This document shows positions 1-12,667 of a DNA stretch of 64,000 nucleotides, piece after piece. Each line of letters begins with the position of its first letter. Position 1 is the stretch's first letter. The notes beneath the pieces are model-generated. The model searched no databases. It saw nothing but the letters and a program-made list of their open reading frames with translations, and was not told the origin of the DNA. Both the position numbers and the translations under genes were made by a program. The DNA is from Komagataeibacter medellinensis NBRC 3288. Its GTDB lineage: Bacteria > Pseudomonadota > Alphaproteobacteria > Acetobacterales > Acetobacteraceae. The stretch lies in the NCBI RefSeq assembly GCF_000182745.2, contig NC_016027.1, positions 2,455,001-2,519,000 of the forward strand. The letters are read 5' to 3'.

Positions 1-2258
<2,258 letters not shown>

Positions 2259-2371
2259 CATTCCATAGCCCCCATAAAGGGCAACACACATGCACAGCAG
2301 TCATCCACTCTCAACACCTAACAAAAACACCAACCCATCCACATCCCTCCCCATACCGGGGAGACTAGATG

Positions 2372-2490
2372 ACCTGGTGGCAATGGCGGGGAATGATCCA
2401 CCCGATCCCATCCCGAACTCGGCCGTGAAATGCCCCAGCGCCCATGATACTGTGCCTTAAGGCACGGGAAAGTCGGTCGCCGCCAGGTCT
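2372..2490 (+). rRNA. rrf: 5S ribosomal RNA
   Basis: About 119 bases beginning ACCTGGTGGC and ending CGCCAGGTCT, whose ends pair to form helix I. The internal block CGATCCCATCCCGAACTCGG is the standard 5S loop B/C region. It lies about 110 bases after 23S and just before tRNA-fMet, the usual alphaproteobacterial rrn order. Confidence 0.97.
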
Positions 2491-2508
2491 TCCAGTCTCC
2501 CCTACAAT

Positions 2509-4230
<1,722 letters not shown>

Positions 4231-4265
4231 GACCTTACTTCCTTATCCTTGCCAGTTTTCCACAG

Positions 4266-4691
4266 TCAGCGACGCACGGCAGCACTTTTCTTCTGTCGGG
4301 CGAGGGCGACAAACTCCGCCTTAATCTGGCTGAACAGGCCCGGCGGAATAAAACCGTAGGCGAAAACACCCGCCTTGCCGGGGACCGGCGATACACCGCC
4401 GCTCGGCCATTCATCGACGTTGTGCTCCGAGACAATCACCCAGCTTGGCACGTCATCCAGTCCGATCGCTGCCTTGACCTTCGGTGGTATCTCGATCCCG
4501 ACCGTATCGCCGGAAGGCGGCGTATGCGTGATTGGCAGAAGCACGACGTAGCGGGGCCGCAGCACGCTGTCGCTGGCCGCAACGAGGCAGGCGGGACGAT
4601 CCTTGCCCTGATCCTGTCCTCGCGCGGTCTCATGCGTCCACAGATAATCGTAACGGATCACGAGGCCCGGCTTCGGTTCGGGAAACGACAC
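4266..4691 (-). CDS. PemK/MazF-like toxin
   Basis: 141 aa. The opening PKPGLVIRYDY, then RPACLVAA and YVVLLPITHTPPS, match the plasmid-maintenance growth-inhibitor fold (PemK/MazF endoribonuclease-like, alphaproteobacterial subgroup). Family members cut RNA and are neutralized by the upstream antitoxin. It lies 9 bases after the antitoxin gene and 35 bases before the recombinase, all on one strand, so the three are probably co-transcribed. Enzyme activity is inferred from family. Confidence 0.85.
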   Translation of the reverse strand: MSFPEPKPGLVIRYDYLWTHETARGQDQGKDRPACLVAASDSVLRPRYVVLLPITHTPPSGDTVGIEIPPKVKAAIGLDDVPSWVIVSEHNVDEWPSGGVSPVPGKAGVFAYGFIPPGLFSQIKAEFVALARQKKSAAVRR

Positions 4692-4700
4692 CGACGGCCC

Positions 4701-4955
4701 TTATTTCAGCAACTCGTCGAGATGCGCATGTTCGGGGTCCATCTCGGCGCGCTCCACAGCAGCCAGCACCACGTCGGACACATCCTCCATCCGGTGGCTT
4801 CGCTGGGCCGCCGCGCGGAGCCAGTCATAATGATCGGCGGACATCAGCACATATTCACGGCGGCCGTGCCGGGTGATCTCAACCGGCTCACGCTGGGCCT
4901 GATGCTGGAATTCGCCGAATTTGCGCTGGAATTCGAGGGCGCCGACGGTGGGCAT
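4701..4955 (-). CDS. Phd/YefM-type antitoxin
   Basis: 84 aa. The N-terminal half (ALEFQRKFGEFQHQAQREPVEITRHGRREYVLMSADHYDWL) is a typical Phd/YefM DNA-binding domain, and the C-terminal part is a short acidic tail for toxin binding. It precedes the PemK-like toxin, the usual antitoxin-first order. A perfect 14-bp palindrome that overlaps a TATAAT box lies 38 bases upstream and is a likely autoregulatory operator. Confidence 0.88.
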   Translation of the reverse strand: MPTVGALEFQRKFGEFQHQAQREPVEITRHGRREYVLMSADHYDWLRAAAQRSHRMEDVSDVVLAAVERAEMDPEHAHLDELLK

Positions 4956-4992
4956 GAGCGGGGCATCCTGCTGATGGAGTGGTGATGCCCAA

Positions 4993-5006
4993 ATTATACG
5001 TATAAT
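4993..5006 (-). promoter_or_regulatory. Promoter -10 and palindromic operator of the toxin-antitoxin operon
   Basis: ATTATACGTATAAT is a perfect 14-bp palindrome. Read on the minus strand it contains TATAAT, well placed as the -10 box of the antitoxin gene starting at 4955. Phd-type antitoxins usually repress from such sites; binding here is inferred. Confidence 0.6.
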
Positions 5007-5027
5007 ACCTCTTTCTCAAGGATAATC

Positions 5028-5273
5028 TCATTCCTCCTGTTCCGGCCTGGCCCTGCTGGCGGGATCGTTGTCGTTGGCGATCTGGCCCAGCCGCCGCTCG
5101 AATTCCTCGCGGGCGATCTGCCGTCCCAGCAGGCGCGCCAGGACGAGGATCAGTGCGTCCGTTCGCGCCTTCATGGCCGGATTGGGAAGAGCGGACTGGA
5201 TATTGTCCGTGGGTTCGTTATCGTTGGCCGGAGAATTCGGTCCGGCGTTCGATATGCGGTTTTCGTCCGTCAT
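5028..5273 (-). CDS. Small conserved ORF of the integration module
   Basis: 81 aa from the ATG at 5273; a longer open frame reaches 5507 but lacks support. The chosen start is preceded by GGCAGGACG, and the same bases precede the start of the matching 58-aa gene beside the second recombinase (19538-19714). The only clear conserved segment is the helix ILVLARLLGRQIAREEFERR near residues 40-60. Small proteins with this helix commonly sit just upstream of large serine recombinases in Alphaproteobacteria. A role as recombination directionality or regulatory factor is a guess. Confidence 0.65.
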   Translation of the reverse strand: MTDENRISNAGPNSPANDNEPTDNIQSALPNPAMKARTDALILVLARLLGRQIAREEFERRLGQIANDNDPASRARPEQEE

Positions 5274-5365
5274 CGTCCTGCCCTTTCCGTCTGGAGAGGG
5301 CAGCAGGATCACGCGCTGAAAATTGCCGCGCAACCGAAAAAATATAGCCATTCCAATGGATTGTC

Positions 5366-5406
5366 GGCGTGTATCTGCTGCTGCGTACTGGGGCGTAGTC
5401 AGGCGT
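5366..5406 (-). promoter_or_regulatory. ACGCC repeat site upstream of the recombinase-1 module
   Basis: On the minus strand ACGCC occurs at 5402-5406 and 5392-5396 (10 bp apart) and again at 5366-5370. The surrounding bases (AAATGTACGCCTGACTACGCC on the minus strand, split here for reading) resemble the sites before traG and trbB. It lies about 100-130 bases upstream of the small ORF start. Confidence 0.5.
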
Positions 5407-5591
5407 ACATTTGGCGGTGTTTTGTACATAAAACGGGAAATCACAAGTTGGTGAATGGTTGGTTTGAGGTTACGACTCGCTGATTGGGTGACTGCGGCTT
5501 CTGCCATTCATCAAACCGTCAAGCCCTCCCGCTAATGGACCATGTCCCGGTTTTTCTTGACGTAAAGCGCCTGAGCGGCCAGCGGAGGGGC

Positions 5592-6854
5592 ATGGATACG
5601 ATCAGCCTCCTTGCCCTGCTGCTGAGCCTCTCGGCAGGCTTCAGCATTCTTAATCACCATACGTTCCGCGTTCCGGTCACGATTGGTGTGCTTGTCTTCT
5701 CGTTGCTGACATCGCTTCTGGTGATGGTCCTGAATCCGCTGATTCCGGCCTATGATCTTCAGGCCCTTCCGCGATCTGTACTCGGCGCCATCAATCTGCC
5801 TGCGGCACTTCTGAATGGCGCGCTGTCGCTGCTGCTTTTTGCCGGCGCCATGCAGGTCAATGTCGGGCATCTGCGCGCAAAGCTTGCCTCCGTCACCGCC
5901 CTCTCTGTCCTGGGGACCGTGCTGGCCGTCGCCTTTCTGGCGATCGCGGCATGGTCTGTCTTCCCGCTGCTAGGCCATACCGTTCCCTTCGCATGGTGCA
6001 TCGTGCTGGGTGCCATCCTCGCGCCCACCGACCCGGTTTCGGTCGTGGGAATGCTGAAACGTCTGGGACTACCGGGACCGCTTCAGGCTGTTTTTGCGGG
6101 AGAAAGCCTGTTCAATGATGGCGTGGGCGTTGTCATTTTCGGTGTAACGATCGGATTGGCGACCGGAGACAGTCAGGGAGTGGCCGCGTCCGGAATTGCC
6201 CTGAGCTTCTGCCGCGAGGCGCTCGGTGGCGGTTTTCTCGGAGCGCTCACGGGATGGATCGCGCTCCGTGTGCTCAAGGCGCAGCGGGATCCGCATATCG
6301 ACCTGCTGACGTCGCTGGCTCTTGCGACCGGAACTTTCAGCATCGCCAACCAGCTTGGCATGTCAGGCGCGATCGCGGTCGTTGTCGCCGGTCTTTGTTT
6401 CGGAACACGTTACAGCCATTCCATTTTTGATGAAGCGTCGCGCAAGGAACTCGACGTCGCATGGTCACTCATTGACGAGGTCCTGAACGTCCTGCTGTTC
6501 ATGCTGATCGGCTTTGAAATCCTTGAGATCACGCCGCATCTGTTTACGGTTCTGGCGACACTTGCCGTAATCCCCCTGTCCATTGCCGTGCGGGCTTTGA
6601 GCGTGCTGTTCTCGACCCTTCCGGTCCATCTTCGTCAATGGGAACGGGGCCGCGTTCTCGGCGTCCTGACCTGGGGCGGGCTGCGAGGTGGTATTTCGGT
6701 CTCACTGGCGCTTGGTCTACCGCCCGGAGAACTGCGTGATCTGTTGCTGCCCGTCTGTTACGGTGTGGTGGTGTTCACCATCATCGTGCAGGGATTGACC
6801 ATGGAACGGGTCGCCCGCCGGCTTTATCCGGCATCTCCATCTCAACCTCAATAA
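5592..6854 (+). CDS. Na+/H+ (cation/proton) antiporter, CPA1/NhaP type
   Basis: 420 aa from the ATG at 5592, chosen because GGAGGGG lies immediately upstream; an upstream in-frame extension adds 36 unconvincing residues. The protein is almost wholly membrane helices (about 12). The CPA1 signatures are present: GAILAPTDPVSVVGMLKRLG near residues 140-160, GESLFNDGVGVV just after (the ND ion-binding pair), and a late TWGGLRGGISVSLAL. It should exchange protons for Na+/K+ across the inner membrane. It is cargo of element 1 and could help in acid or salt stress; this role is inferred. Confidence 0.92.
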   Translation: MDTISLLALLLSLSAGFSILNHHTFRVPVTIGVLVFSLLTSLLVMVLNPLIPAYDLQALPRSVLGAINLPAALLNGALSLLLFAGAMQVNVGHLRAKLASVTALSVLGTVLAVAFLAIAAWSVFPLLGHTVPFAWCIVLGAILAPTDPVSVVGMLKRLGLPGPLQAVFAGESLFNDGVGVVIFGVTIGLATGDSQGVAASGIALSFCREALGGGFLGALTGWIALRVLKAQRDPHIDLLTSLALATGTFSIANQLGMSGAIAVVVAGLCFGTRYSHSIFDEASRKELDVAWSLIDEVLNVLLFMLIGFEILEITPHLFTVLATLAVIPLSIAVRALSVLFSTLPVHLRQWERGRVLGVLTWGGLRGGISVSLALGLPPGELRDLLLPVCYGVVVFTIIVQGLTMERVARRLYPASPSQPQ

Positions 6855-6924
6855 CGGGTTCCTCCATTCTTCCATCGGCATTCGTGTCGTCTGATGAGCC
6901 GACCGTGAAGAGGAAACAGACGTG

Positions 6925-7401
6925 ATGCCCGACGATCCGTCCGTCCTGATCACGACGGTTGAACTGACGTGGATCGAGAAGCAGGTGGAACGCTGGCTGC
7001 GCTTCGGGCGGCCGGTCGCGGACACGATCCTCGACCGTCAGCGGCGCATGCTAAGCTTCGCGCCCGGCAGTGTGTTCGCCTTCGTCCGCTGGGCTGCCAA
7101 CGGGTATGGCACGGTTGAATCGCACATCGACATCGTGCGCACGGTCGGCTCCGGCGAAGACTACCAGACTGTCCCATGCGTGCGGCCGGGCGGCGAGGTG
7201 TTGCTGCACCAGACTTCATGGCCGCGCGTCCAGCGTGTACTGGGAGCGATCGACGCGATCGAGGCGCTGGACATCGACCCGACAGAGGTCAGTCCCGATT
7301 ACTGGCGTCACCTGCACCATCGGCTGGAGGCACGGCAGCAGCCCGATCCCTATACCAAAGCACGGCATCGGGCATGGCTGCGTCGTCGCGCGTTGCATTG
7401 A
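6925..7401 (+). CDS. DUF2840 protein
   Basis: 158 aa; a GTG three bases upstream is an alternative start. The conserved run LTWIEKQVERWLRFGRP, then R.LSFAPGSVFAFVRWAANGYGT and the end SPDYWRHLHHRLEAR...RHRAWLRRRAL, identify DUF2840. This family of unknown function is encoded beside the TraF peptidase and relaxase in RP4-like ICEs. A paralogue lies at 58615-59091. Here its usual partners (ParA, TraF, DUF736, transglycosylase) are missing, so it is a leftover of a larger transfer module. Confidence 0.85.
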   Translation: MPDDPSVLITTVELTWIEKQVERWLRFGRPVADTILDRQRRMLSFAPGSVFAFVRWAANGYGTVESHIDIVRTVGSGEDYQTVPCVRPGGEVLLHQTSWPRVQRVLGAIDAIEALDIDPTEVSPDYWRHLHHRLEARQQPDPYTKARHRAWLRRRALH

Positions 7402-8165
7402 GTGTGCTTCCCGCGTCTAGCTTACCGACGTTTGCCCCTGCCTTTCCCTTCTCTTTCCGGTCAGCTTTTCCATCCTCCTGTCGCGTTCGTTTTGTGCCGG
7501 GACAACGCGGCGCTTCGCGCCGCGAGCGGAAGGCGTCGGCTGTGCCGCCGCGTCTATTTCGGGTCGCCTTTGGCGCTCCTTCGAACACCCATTCGACGAA
7601 CGATCCGACGTTCAGTGACACGCGTTTTCCCGCATCCGGAACACCATACGCAGGGGGTGGATGGCCCGTCTGGATGCACAACGAGCGCAGGTTGACCGAT
7701 TGGTCATCGTCACCGTGAGCGTCATCACTTTGACAGTTCCCGATGATGTTCGGATGTCGCTTCCGATCACGTCCGACGCATGATTTTGACGTGTGTTCGG
7801 CACGTCATAAGATGCACCGAAGATAGGTCGCGGCAGCGTTTCGTCGTCCAGTTCGCGTGGTGGCGCGAGGCGCTTCGTGGCAGGTTTTGCCAGTCATTCC
7901 GGTCAGGTTGGCAAGGGGGCATCAGATTCGGAAAAGCCGAATTCAGAGGCCGGAAAGAAGAAAAAACGTGAGGGCAAGATTAAAGGAACCGGCACTCCTG
8001 CCGGTCCTGACCTGCGGTTTGCTCTGTCTGCACATGGGGTTAGGGAAAGTTTAAGTGGCACTCTGGATTTCTATGGTCTGAGCCGTCATTTTTCAGGAGT
8101 GAGGGTTTCCCGCCCTTTCTGACGGCACTGTTCCCCGAAAAGCCCGGTTTTCGCGAGGTCTGGCC
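7402..8165. other. Intergenic, 764 bases, hairpins and possible oriT of element 1
   Basis: No convincing gene: the open frames here are short, arginine-rich and unlike any family I know. Features seen: a perfect hairpin with 8-bp arms and TTC loop at 7506-7524; TGACC-GATT-GGTCA near 7693-7706; and ACCGGC-ACTCCT-GCCGGT at 7988-8005. The last 250 bases lead into the relaxase gene, the usual place for oriT. I found no exact RP4-type nic hexamer (ATCCTG) here, unlike the region before the second relaxase. Confidence 0.5.
7506..7524. repeat. GC hairpin
   Basis: CGCGGCGC-TTC-GCGCCGCG, perfect 8-bp arms with a 3-base loop, in the gap between DUF2840 and the relaxase. No T-run follows, so it is not a standard terminator. 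Function unknown. Confidence 0.6.
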
Positions 8166-10277
8166 ATGGCGCAGGATGACGACACCGCGTTCCGTCCCCG
8201 ACCGGGACGCATCCGCTCGAAGGGCGGTGCGGCGCGTGGTCGCACGGACTTTCTGGCTGCGGTTCGTACACAGGTTCGTCGGCAATCCCTGTCCCCCGGA
8301 AAGAGGGGAGGCGGCGGGTCAGGCGGCGGCAATGGCCGCCGCTCATCTTCCGGGTTGGGTGCGATCTCGCGTGCGGGGAGCGCGTCGCGTTCCGTGTCTT
8401 ACCGTGGCGTGGGGCGCGGGCGTGGCGCGTCCTTCGTCCGGGCGCGTGGGATTGCCGGCTGGCGTCATCAGATTCCTGGTTCTCGGCGTGTGACGGTGAA
8501 GGCGAGGGTGGTGCGTCAGGCCGGGAAGGGAGGCGGGTCCGCCGCCCACCTGCGCTACATCCAGCGCGACGGGACTTCCCGCGACGGCGAGCGGGGTGTC
8601 CTCTATGGCGCGGAGACCGACCGCGCCGATGTGAAAGCCTTCCTCGAACGTGGCGCGGAGGACCGGCATCAGTTCAGGTTCATCGTCTCACCGGAAGATG
8701 CCGACCGGATGGATGATCTGACGGACTTCACGCGCGACCTGATGACGCAGATGGAAGCCGATCTCGGTACGCGGCTGGACTGGGTGGCGGTGAACCATTT
8801 CAACACCGCGCATCCCCATGTCCATGTCGTGGTCAATGGCCGCGACGACCAGGGCAAAGACCTTGTCATCGATGGCAGCTACATCACCCACGGCCTCCGC
8901 GAACGCGCCTCCGAATTCGTGACGCTGGAACTCGGTCCCGTGTCCGAGATCGAGTTGCGCCAGAAACTGGAAAACGAGATCGACCGCGACCGCTTCACCC
9001 GCATCGACCGTGCCCTGCTGGCGCAGGCGCGGGATGGTAGCCTCGACATGCGCTCCGGTATCGAGACGCCAGCCTCGGATCTGGTGGACCGGCGGCTGCG
9101 CCTGTCGCGCCTTGCGAAGCTGGAGCGCATGGGGCTGGCGAACCAGACAGCGCCGGGGCGGTGGACGCTCGACGAGCGGCTGGAAGAGCGTCTGCGGAAT
9201 TTGGGCGAACGGGACGACATCACCCGGCAGATGCACCGCGCCCTGAAGGCGCGCGACAAGGGCAATGCGCCGACACGAGATCCCGCGCATTTCCTCTTCC
9301 ATGGCGAGCCCCCCGAGAAGCCCGTGATCGGGCGACTGATCGACCGGCACCTGACGGACGAACTCGGGGAGAAACTGTCGCTGGTGGTCGATGGGATCGA
9401 CGGACGGGCGCATCATCTGCGGGGTTTCGATCCCGCCCAGATGGAGGACATCCCCGCTGGCGCGATCGTGGAGATCGCCGCCGCTCCGGTCCCCGACAAG
9501 CCGCGCCCGTCAGACCGGGCGATCCTCGCCCATACCGAGGACGGGATCTATCGCCCTTCCGCCCATCTGGAGCGGATGCAACTCGACCGCTGGAGCGTCA
9601 AAGGCACGCCGGAAGACCTGATCAAGGGGTATGTTCGCCGTCTGGAGGCTCTGCGGAGGGCGGGGATCGTGGAGCGGCTGGAGGCCGACCGCTGGCGTAT
9701 CCCGGAAGACTTCCAGCAACGCTCCATCGCTTATGACGCCGCCCGTGCGCCGAAGGCGACGGTGCGGCTGCTGTCGGCCTTCGATCTTGAGGCGCAGATC
9801 GGCTCCGATGGCGCGACCTGGCTCGACCGGCGTCTGGTGGCCGGGACTAGCCGGGACGGCGACCGGGTGGAGGCAGGCTTCGGGGGCGAGGTCGGTGACG
9901 CCCTGGCCAGACGGCAAAAAGCCCTGATCGACCGTGGGGACGCCAGCCTCACTCCGGAGGGCATGGTCCGCTATCGCAAGAACCTGCTGGCGACGCTGGA
10001 AGGGCGGGAAGTGGAACGGGTCGGGCAGGCCATGGCCGAGAAGCGGGGGAAGTTATGGCGTCCGCTTGACCGGTTCGAGACCATCCAGGGCACGCTGAAA
10101 GGCCCGGTCGATCTGGCCAGCGGGCGTTTCGCGGTAATGGAGAGCGGACATGAATTCTCGCTGGTGCCCTGGCGTCCGGAGATCGGCAGACAGCGCCAGA
10201 AGGAGATGGCAATCTCCATGGACGAGCATGGCGGCATCTCCTGGGAACTGGGCCGGGGCAGGGGACTCGGCCTGTAG
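8166..10277 (+). CDS. DUF3363 (VirD2/RlxS-like) relaxase of element 1
   Basis: 703 aa. The N-terminus DDDTAFRPRPGRIRSKGG is characteristic of DUF3363 relaxases. The relaxase core lies at about residues 115-290: GGGSAAHLRYIQRDG, then FRFIVSPEDA, and the three-histidine metal site HPHVHVVVNGRDD near residue 218. DUF3363 fills the C-terminal half. It should nick oriT and lead the T-strand into a mating channel. Element 1 encodes no channel, so it would rely on another element. A paralogue of 580 aa lies at 61500-63242. Acts in the cytoplasm with the coupling protein. Confidence 0.9.
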   Translation: MAQDDDTAFRPRPGRIRSKGGAARGRTDFLAAVRTQVRRQSLSPGKRGGGGSGGGNGRRSSSGLGAISRAGSASRSVSYRGVGRGRGASFVRARGIAGWRHQIPGSRRVTVKARVVRQAGKGGGSAAHLRYIQRDGTSRDGERGVLYGAETDRADVKAFLERGAEDRHQFRFIVSPEDADRMDDLTDFTRDLMTQMEADLGTRLDWVAVNHFNTAHPHVHVVVNGRDDQGKDLVIDGSYITHGLRERASEFVTLELGPVSEIELRQKLENEIDRDRFTRIDRALLAQARDGSLDMRSGIETPASDLVDRRLRLSRLAKLERMGLANQTAPGRWTLDERLEERLRNLGERDDITRQMHRALKARDKGNAPTRDPAHFLFHGEPPEKPVIGRLIDRHLTDELGEKLSLVVDGIDGRAHHLRGFDPAQMEDIPAGAIVEIAAAPVPDKPRPSDRAILAHTEDGIYRPSAHLERMQLDRWSVKGTPEDLIKGYVRRLEALRRAGIVERLEADRWRIPEDFQQRSIAYDAARAPKATVRLLSAFDLEAQIGSDGATWLDRRLVAGTSRDGDRVEAGFGGEVGDALARRQKALIDRGDASLTPEGMVRYRKNLLATLEGREVERVGQAMAEKRGKLWRPLDRFETIQGTLKGPVDLASGRFAVMESGHEFSLVPWRPEIGRQRQKEMAISMDEHGGISWELGRGRGLGL

Positions 10278-10439
10278 CGGGAAAGCACCACGAGTCGTTT
10301 CGGAAGATAGACAAAAATCGACAGGAACCGCCAATTTTACGCCTGGCTACGCTCCTGTACTATGCCGATCCAACAAGGACTTGCGCCGGGAAAATTTCAG
10401 CGCACTCTGTCATCGGACCTTCAATCCGGGAACACGGTG

Positions 10440-10856
10440 ATGACCAGACGACAGCGGATGAACGTGTATTTCGAGCCCGGCCTGCTGAAGCAGGTCGAGG
10501 CGTTGGCGGAGCGCCGGAAGGTGTCGAAATCGGCGGTGATCGAGGCGGCGGTGCTGTCGCTGGTCTCCGGCGAGGACGATGCACGCCGGGATGCGGCGCT
10601 GTCGAAGCGTCTGGACCGGCTCGGGCGGCGGATCGACGATGTGGACGAAGCGGTCGCCGTGCTGGGCGAGGCATTCGCGCTCTATACCCATGCCTGGATG
10701 ATGCGTCAGCTTCCCATTCCGGCGAACGAGAACGAGGCCGCGAAGGAGCGGGGCGCGGAGATGTATGCCCGGTTCAATGACGTGCTCGTCCGGCGGCTGG
10801 CGAAGGGGCACCGATTCCTCAACGAGCGGGTGCGGGATGTTACAGGACACAAGTAA
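10440..10856 (+). CDS. CopG-like ribbon-helix-helix protein
   Basis: 138 aa from the ATG at 10440; an upstream frame to 10362 is unsupported. RQRMNVYFEPGLLKQVEALAERRKVSKSAVIEAAVL is a ribbon-helix-helix DNA-binding motif. A C-terminal helical region (RLDRLGRRIDDVDEAVAVL) follows. It is clearly related to the CopG gene after traG at 24275-24727, sharing RLDR..RRI and a late GAE.Y.RF...L.RRLA. In ICEs of this type the gene sits between traG and trbB, so element 1 seems to keep a relaxase-copG remnant of such a cluster. Confidence 0.8.
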   Translation: MTRRQRMNVYFEPGLLKQVEALAERRKVSKSAVIEAAVLSLVSGEDDARRDAALSKRLDRLGRRIDDVDEAVAVLGEAFALYTHAWMMRQLPIPANENEAAKERGAEMYARFNDVLVRRLAKGHRFLNERVRDVTGHK

Positions 10857-11065
10857 GGCGGCTTAGTAAGGATGTCGATCAGAATTGTTAACCGCACCGA
10901 TCAGATAGCGACGATCCAGTAGGCATCAGTGTGTTGACCTGCGCGATTGTTCAAATAAGCTGGGAACTCTCCTTCAAATATTATGCTACTTGAAAGCCGA
11001 GCTTGCCTTGAGCCACGCTCCTGTTACAATGCTATTTTTTGAGTGTGAGCGGGAGAATTTCTTAG

Positions 11066-12667
11066 GTGTCCAGAAGGCCAAAGGGTTCAGGCGTAGCTGC
11101 ACGAACTTCGAGCAAGCCCGCAATCGAGGCGACACTCTGGGCAGCAGCGGATAAGCTCCGCGGCAACATGGACGCAGCGGAGTACAAGCATGTCGCGCTC
11201 GGGCTCATTTTTTTAAAGTACATTTCCGACCGCTTTGACGAACGGCGCGCCCAAGCGGAGGCCGATCCGGAAGAGCGCGATCTTGTTGAAGAACGTGATC
11301 TTTATCTCGGTGACAACGTGTTTTGGGTGCCTGCGGAAGCACGCTGGACGTTCTTGAAGGAGAACGCCACCAGTGTCGACCCCAGCATCGGCTCGCTGAT
11401 CGACCGCGCCATGATCGCGCTAGAGACTGAAAACCCCTCGTTAAAGGGCGTGTTGACCAAAAATTATGCACGGCCGGAACTTGATCAGATTCGGCTCGGC
11501 GAGGTCGTCAAGCTCTTTTCCGATCTGGCATTCAAAGATGCGCACCACGGGCAGGACATGCTGGGGCGCGTGTATGAGTATTTTCTTGGCCAATTTGCCA
11601 TCGCTGAGGGTAAGCGTGGCGGCCAGTTTTATACCGCCGGTTGCATCGTGCGATTGCTAGTGGAAATGATCCAACCGTTCAAAGGGCGCGTCTACGACCC
11701 ATGCTGCGGTTCGGGTGGCATGTTCGTGCAGTCGGAACGCTTCGTGGAGGCGCATTCAACACAGTATGTTGATCCCGTGAAGGCAAAACGCGAGTTGTCG
11801 ATCTTTGGGCAAGAGTCCAATCCAACCACTTGGCGGCTCGCCAAGATGAACCTTGCCATTCGGGGCATTGAGGCGGACCTCGGACCGAAATGGGCGGATA
11901 GCTTCCTTGAGGATTTGCATCCTGGACTGAAAGCTGACTTTGTGCTTGCCAACCCACCGTTTAACGACAGCGACTGGGGCGGAGAGCGGGCGCGTACGGG
12001 TCAGAGCTGGCCTTATGGCGTGCCGCCAGCGGGCAACGCAAACTTCGCTTGGGTGCAACTCTTTATCCGCCATCTGGCGCCGCATGGCGTGGCGGGTTTC
12101 GTGCTGGCGAATGGCTCTCTTTCCAGCCAGCAATCCGGCGAAGGCGACATCCGCCGCGCGATCATCGAAGCGGACCTAGTGGACTGCATCGTCAGTCTGC
12201 CGGGGCAGCTTTTTTCCACCACCCAGATCCCGGTCTGCCTCTGGTTTCTGGCGCGCGACAAGTCTAATGGGCTGGTGAAAGACAAGACACTGCGTGATCG
12301 TCGGCGCGAGACACTGTTCATTGATGCTCGCGGCCTCGGCACAATGCAGTCCCGCACGCTGAAGGTGCTGAGCGAAGCCGACATCGCTAAGGTGGCAGAC
12401 ACTTATCACGCTTGGCGTGAGAAGGGCGGCCGGTATGTCGATGAGCCGGGTTTTTCAAGCATGGCGACTACTGCCGAGATTGCTGGGAAGTGCTATGTGC
12501 TGACTCCAGGCCGCTATGTCGGAACGGTGGCTGCGGACGAGGAAGATGAGACGTTTGACGCCAAGATGCAGCGACTGACTGCAACGCTGCGAGAGCAAAT
12601 GGCTGAGGGAGCTAAACTCGACGAGCGCATTCGTAGTGCGTTGGCAGGGGTGGGTTATGGTTGGTAA
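11066..12667 (+). CDS. hsdM: Type I restriction-modification methylase subunit
   Basis: 533 aa from a GTG at 11066, with a GGGAGA site upstream; the GTG start is the best available. It has the HsdM N-terminal domain ([28 protein letters not shown], split by eye), the SAM-binding motif [13 protein letters not shown] near residue 210 and the adenine-methylase motif IV NPPF near residue 295. It transfers methyl groups to adenine in the HsdS-specified site. First gene of an hsdM-hsdS-abiC-hsdR operon; its stop overlaps the hsdS start by 11 bases. Confidence 0.95.
   Translation: MSRRPKGSGVAARTSSKPAIEATLWAAADKLRGNMDAAEYKHVALGLIFLKYISDRFDERRAQAEADPEERDLVEERDLYLGDNVFWVPAEARWTFLKENATSVDPSIGSLIDRAMIALETENPSLKGVLTKNYARPELDQIRLGEVVKLFSDLAFKDAHHGQDMLGRVYEYFLGQFAIAEGKRGGQFYTAGCIVRLLVEMIQPFKGRVYDPCCGSGGMFVQSERFVEAHSTQYVDPVKAKRELSIFGQESNPTTWRLAKMNLAIRGIEADLGPKWADSFLEDLHPGLKADFVLANPPFNDSDWGGERARTGQSWPYGVPPAGNANFAWVQLFIRHLAPHGVAGFVLANGSLSSQQSGEGDIRRAIIEADLVDCIVSLPGQLFSTTQIPVCLWFLARDKSNGLVKDKTLRDRRRETLFIDARGLGTMQSRTLKVLSEADIAKVADTYHAWREKGGRYVDEPGFSSMATTAEIAGKCYVLTPGRYVGTVAADEEDETFDAKMQRLTATLREQMAEGAKLDERIRSALAGVGYGW

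Noticed and set aside
7289-7803. Overlapping frames on both strands after DUF2840
   Set aside because: Composition is that of random GC-rich DNA; none resembles ParA or another expected ICE protein.
8091-8120. CAGGAGTGAGGG before the element 1 relaxase as a nic site
   Set aside because: One mismatch in the core hexamer and no adjacent inverted repeat; not strong enough to call an oriT.
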